Made by a program: the position numbers and the translations under genes
The notes under the pieces: generated by a model
What the model saw: the letters and a program-made list of their open reading frames with translations, nothing else
What the model was told of the DNA's origin: nothing
The model's database searches: none
Assembly (NCBI GenBank): GCA_034211115.1
Contig: JAXHTH010000064.1
Location: forward strand, 1-7,365
Origin: JAXHTH01 sp034211115
GTDB taxonomy: Bacteria; Planctomycetota; Phycisphaerae; Phycisphaerales; SM1A02
Length of the DNA: 7,365 nt
Direction of reading: 5' to 3'
Part shown: in pieces, positions 6,529-7,365 of the stretch
How the letters are laid out: each line of letters begins with the position of its first letter
Numbering within the stretch: position 1 is the first letter of the stretch

Positions 6529-7365
6529 GGCGCTCGACTGGGTTCGAGAGGCTCGGGTTCCGGCTGGTTCTCCCCGGGCTTTGGATGATGCTGGCGGGAC
6601 AGGAGGCGCTGAAGATCCCCCACGGACCAGCCGCTCTCGATCGCCGAAACCTCCCCTCCCTCCCCGACGAAGTCGAGGACGCGCTCGTCCAACTGGCGGC
6701 GAAGCTCCGTCCAGGAGGCCCGCGTGCTCCCGTACCCGTGGTACTTCAGCTCCAGCAGCACGCTCAGGAGCTTGCCCAGGAGCACTTTCGCGGGAAACTT
6801 GACGGGTTGCGGCACGAAGCGCTTCAGGTCGTAGAGGCGCTCCATGAAGCCGCGATCGCGATCCATGTCCCCCAGATTGAGCCGCTCACCGGAAAAGAGA
6901 AGCTGCGCCAGCTCGGCCAGCGAGAACTCCTTGGCGTTCCCCTTGAACTGGATCGCGTTGGCCGCGAGCTCATGGAAGCCCGCGGGGATGAAGACCTGTT
7001 TCGCGTGCCCCTGATCCGAGTTCCGTTCGGCGTCGAGCCGCCGGTAGATCTCCAGATGTTGGGCCACCTGCCGGTCGAGATTCCAGTCGGCGCGCATGAT
7101 CTTCGCGCCCGTCGCCCCGAGGGCGAGGCGCTCGTCGCGCCGGGTCAGGAGGCGGCGGAGGGCCTCGATCATCGCGGGCACGTCGCGCTCCGCCACGAGC
7201 AGGCCGGTGCGCTCGTTCTGGACGGGCTCGACGATGCCCCCGTGCCGGGTGCCGAGCACGGGCAGCCCCGTCGCCGACGCCTCCACCACCACGTTGGGGA
7301 TCCCCTCGCAGTCGCCGTCGGCCCCGGTGACCGAGCACTGGAGAAAGACATCGGCCTCGTCCATG
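6525..7365 (-). CDS. GT-B glycosyltransferase, C-terminal part, with unrecognised C-terminal extension (runs off right edge)
   Basis: The frame is open at the right edge. The ATG at 7364 is internal, because the visible part begins inside the donor-binding domain and the N-terminal Rossmann domain must lie outside the window. Counting from that Met, DADVF-type spacing leads to E20-GIPNVVV-E28, the E-x7-E motif of GT4 retaining enzymes. SATGLPVLGTRHGGIVE (30-46) and NERTGLLV (50-57) follow, both standard for the nucleotide-sugar pocket. The domain ends near residue 110 (QHLEIYRRLDAE). About 160 more residues follow (120-279, at 6525-7007), with Leu-rich helices (FSLAELAQLLFSGERL; KFPAKVLLGKLLSVLLELKY) and a Pro/Glu-rich end. 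I do not recognise this part. It probably adds a sugar to the glycan exported by the downstream ABC pair. Confidence 0.88.
   Translation of the reverse strand, partial: MDEADVFLQCSVTGADGDCEGIPNVVVEASATGLPVLGTRHGGIVEPVQNERTGLLVAERDVPAMIEALRRLLTRRDERLALGATGAKIMRADWNLDRQVAQHLEIYRRLDAERNSDQGHAKQVFIPAGFHELAANAIQFKGNAKEFSLAELAQLLFSGERLNLGDMDRDRGFMERLYDLKRFVPQPVKFPAKVLLGKLLSVLLELKYHGYGSTRASWTELRRQLDERVLDFVGEGGEVSAIESGWSVGDLQRLLSRQHHPKPGENQPEPEPLEPSRAP

Noticed and set aside
4575..6588. Long plus-strand frames (4575-5675 and 5698-6588) opposite the ABC genes
   Set aside because: They are complements of unmistakable ABC ATPase and permease genes, and their translations show no domain.

Overview
The window is GC-rich, and every gene I can support lies on the minus strand. 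The best lineage clue is in two secreted proteins. Both end in a pair of dockerin-like calcium loops of the GDLDGD...TADLLxLLxxWG type, and one also carries DCNGNGIPD-type loops. I know this combination mainly from Planctomycetota, especially Phycisphaerae and relatives, so that assignment is an inference from protein style. No rRNA, tRNA, CRISPR array or insertion sequence is visible.

Right half (3520-7365), read right to left, is a tight surface-polysaccharide cluster. It starts with the C-terminal part of a GT-B glycosyltransferase that enters from beyond the right edge and carries an unrecognised tail of about 160 residues. An ABC-2 polysaccharide exporter permease (Wzm/TagG-like) follows, then its ATPase (Wzt/TagH-like, without a C-terminal sugar-binding domain), then a second glycosyltransferase (GT4/TuaH-like). 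The junctions overlap: ATGA between glycosyltransferase and permease, 29 nt between permease and ATPase, and a possible ATGA between ATPase and the last glycosyltransferase. One polycistronic mRNA is likely. The glycosyltransferases would build a lipid-linked glycan on the cytoplasmic face, and the ABC pair would move it across the inner membrane.

Left half (479-3400) holds two monocistronic-looking genes for secreted proteins. One is a 569-residue protein with five Asp-boxes (sialidase/BNR-like propeller), two TSP3-like loops and two dockerin-like repeats. The other is a 320-residue protein with a signal peptide, an unassigned probable beta-rich domain and two dockerin-like repeats. Each has a Shine-Dalgarno sequence. 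The first has a plausible sigma70-type promoter; the second has a perfect inverted repeat in its leader and a clear intrinsic terminator at 414-450.

The left edge (1-347) is the start of a multi-pass membrane protein gene whose end lies outside the window. It has no stop inside the window and is easily missed. I found no clear new defence or mobile system. The best leads are the Cys-framed dockerin-like tails on neighbouring secreted proteins, the glycosyltransferase tail and the operator-like palindrome.
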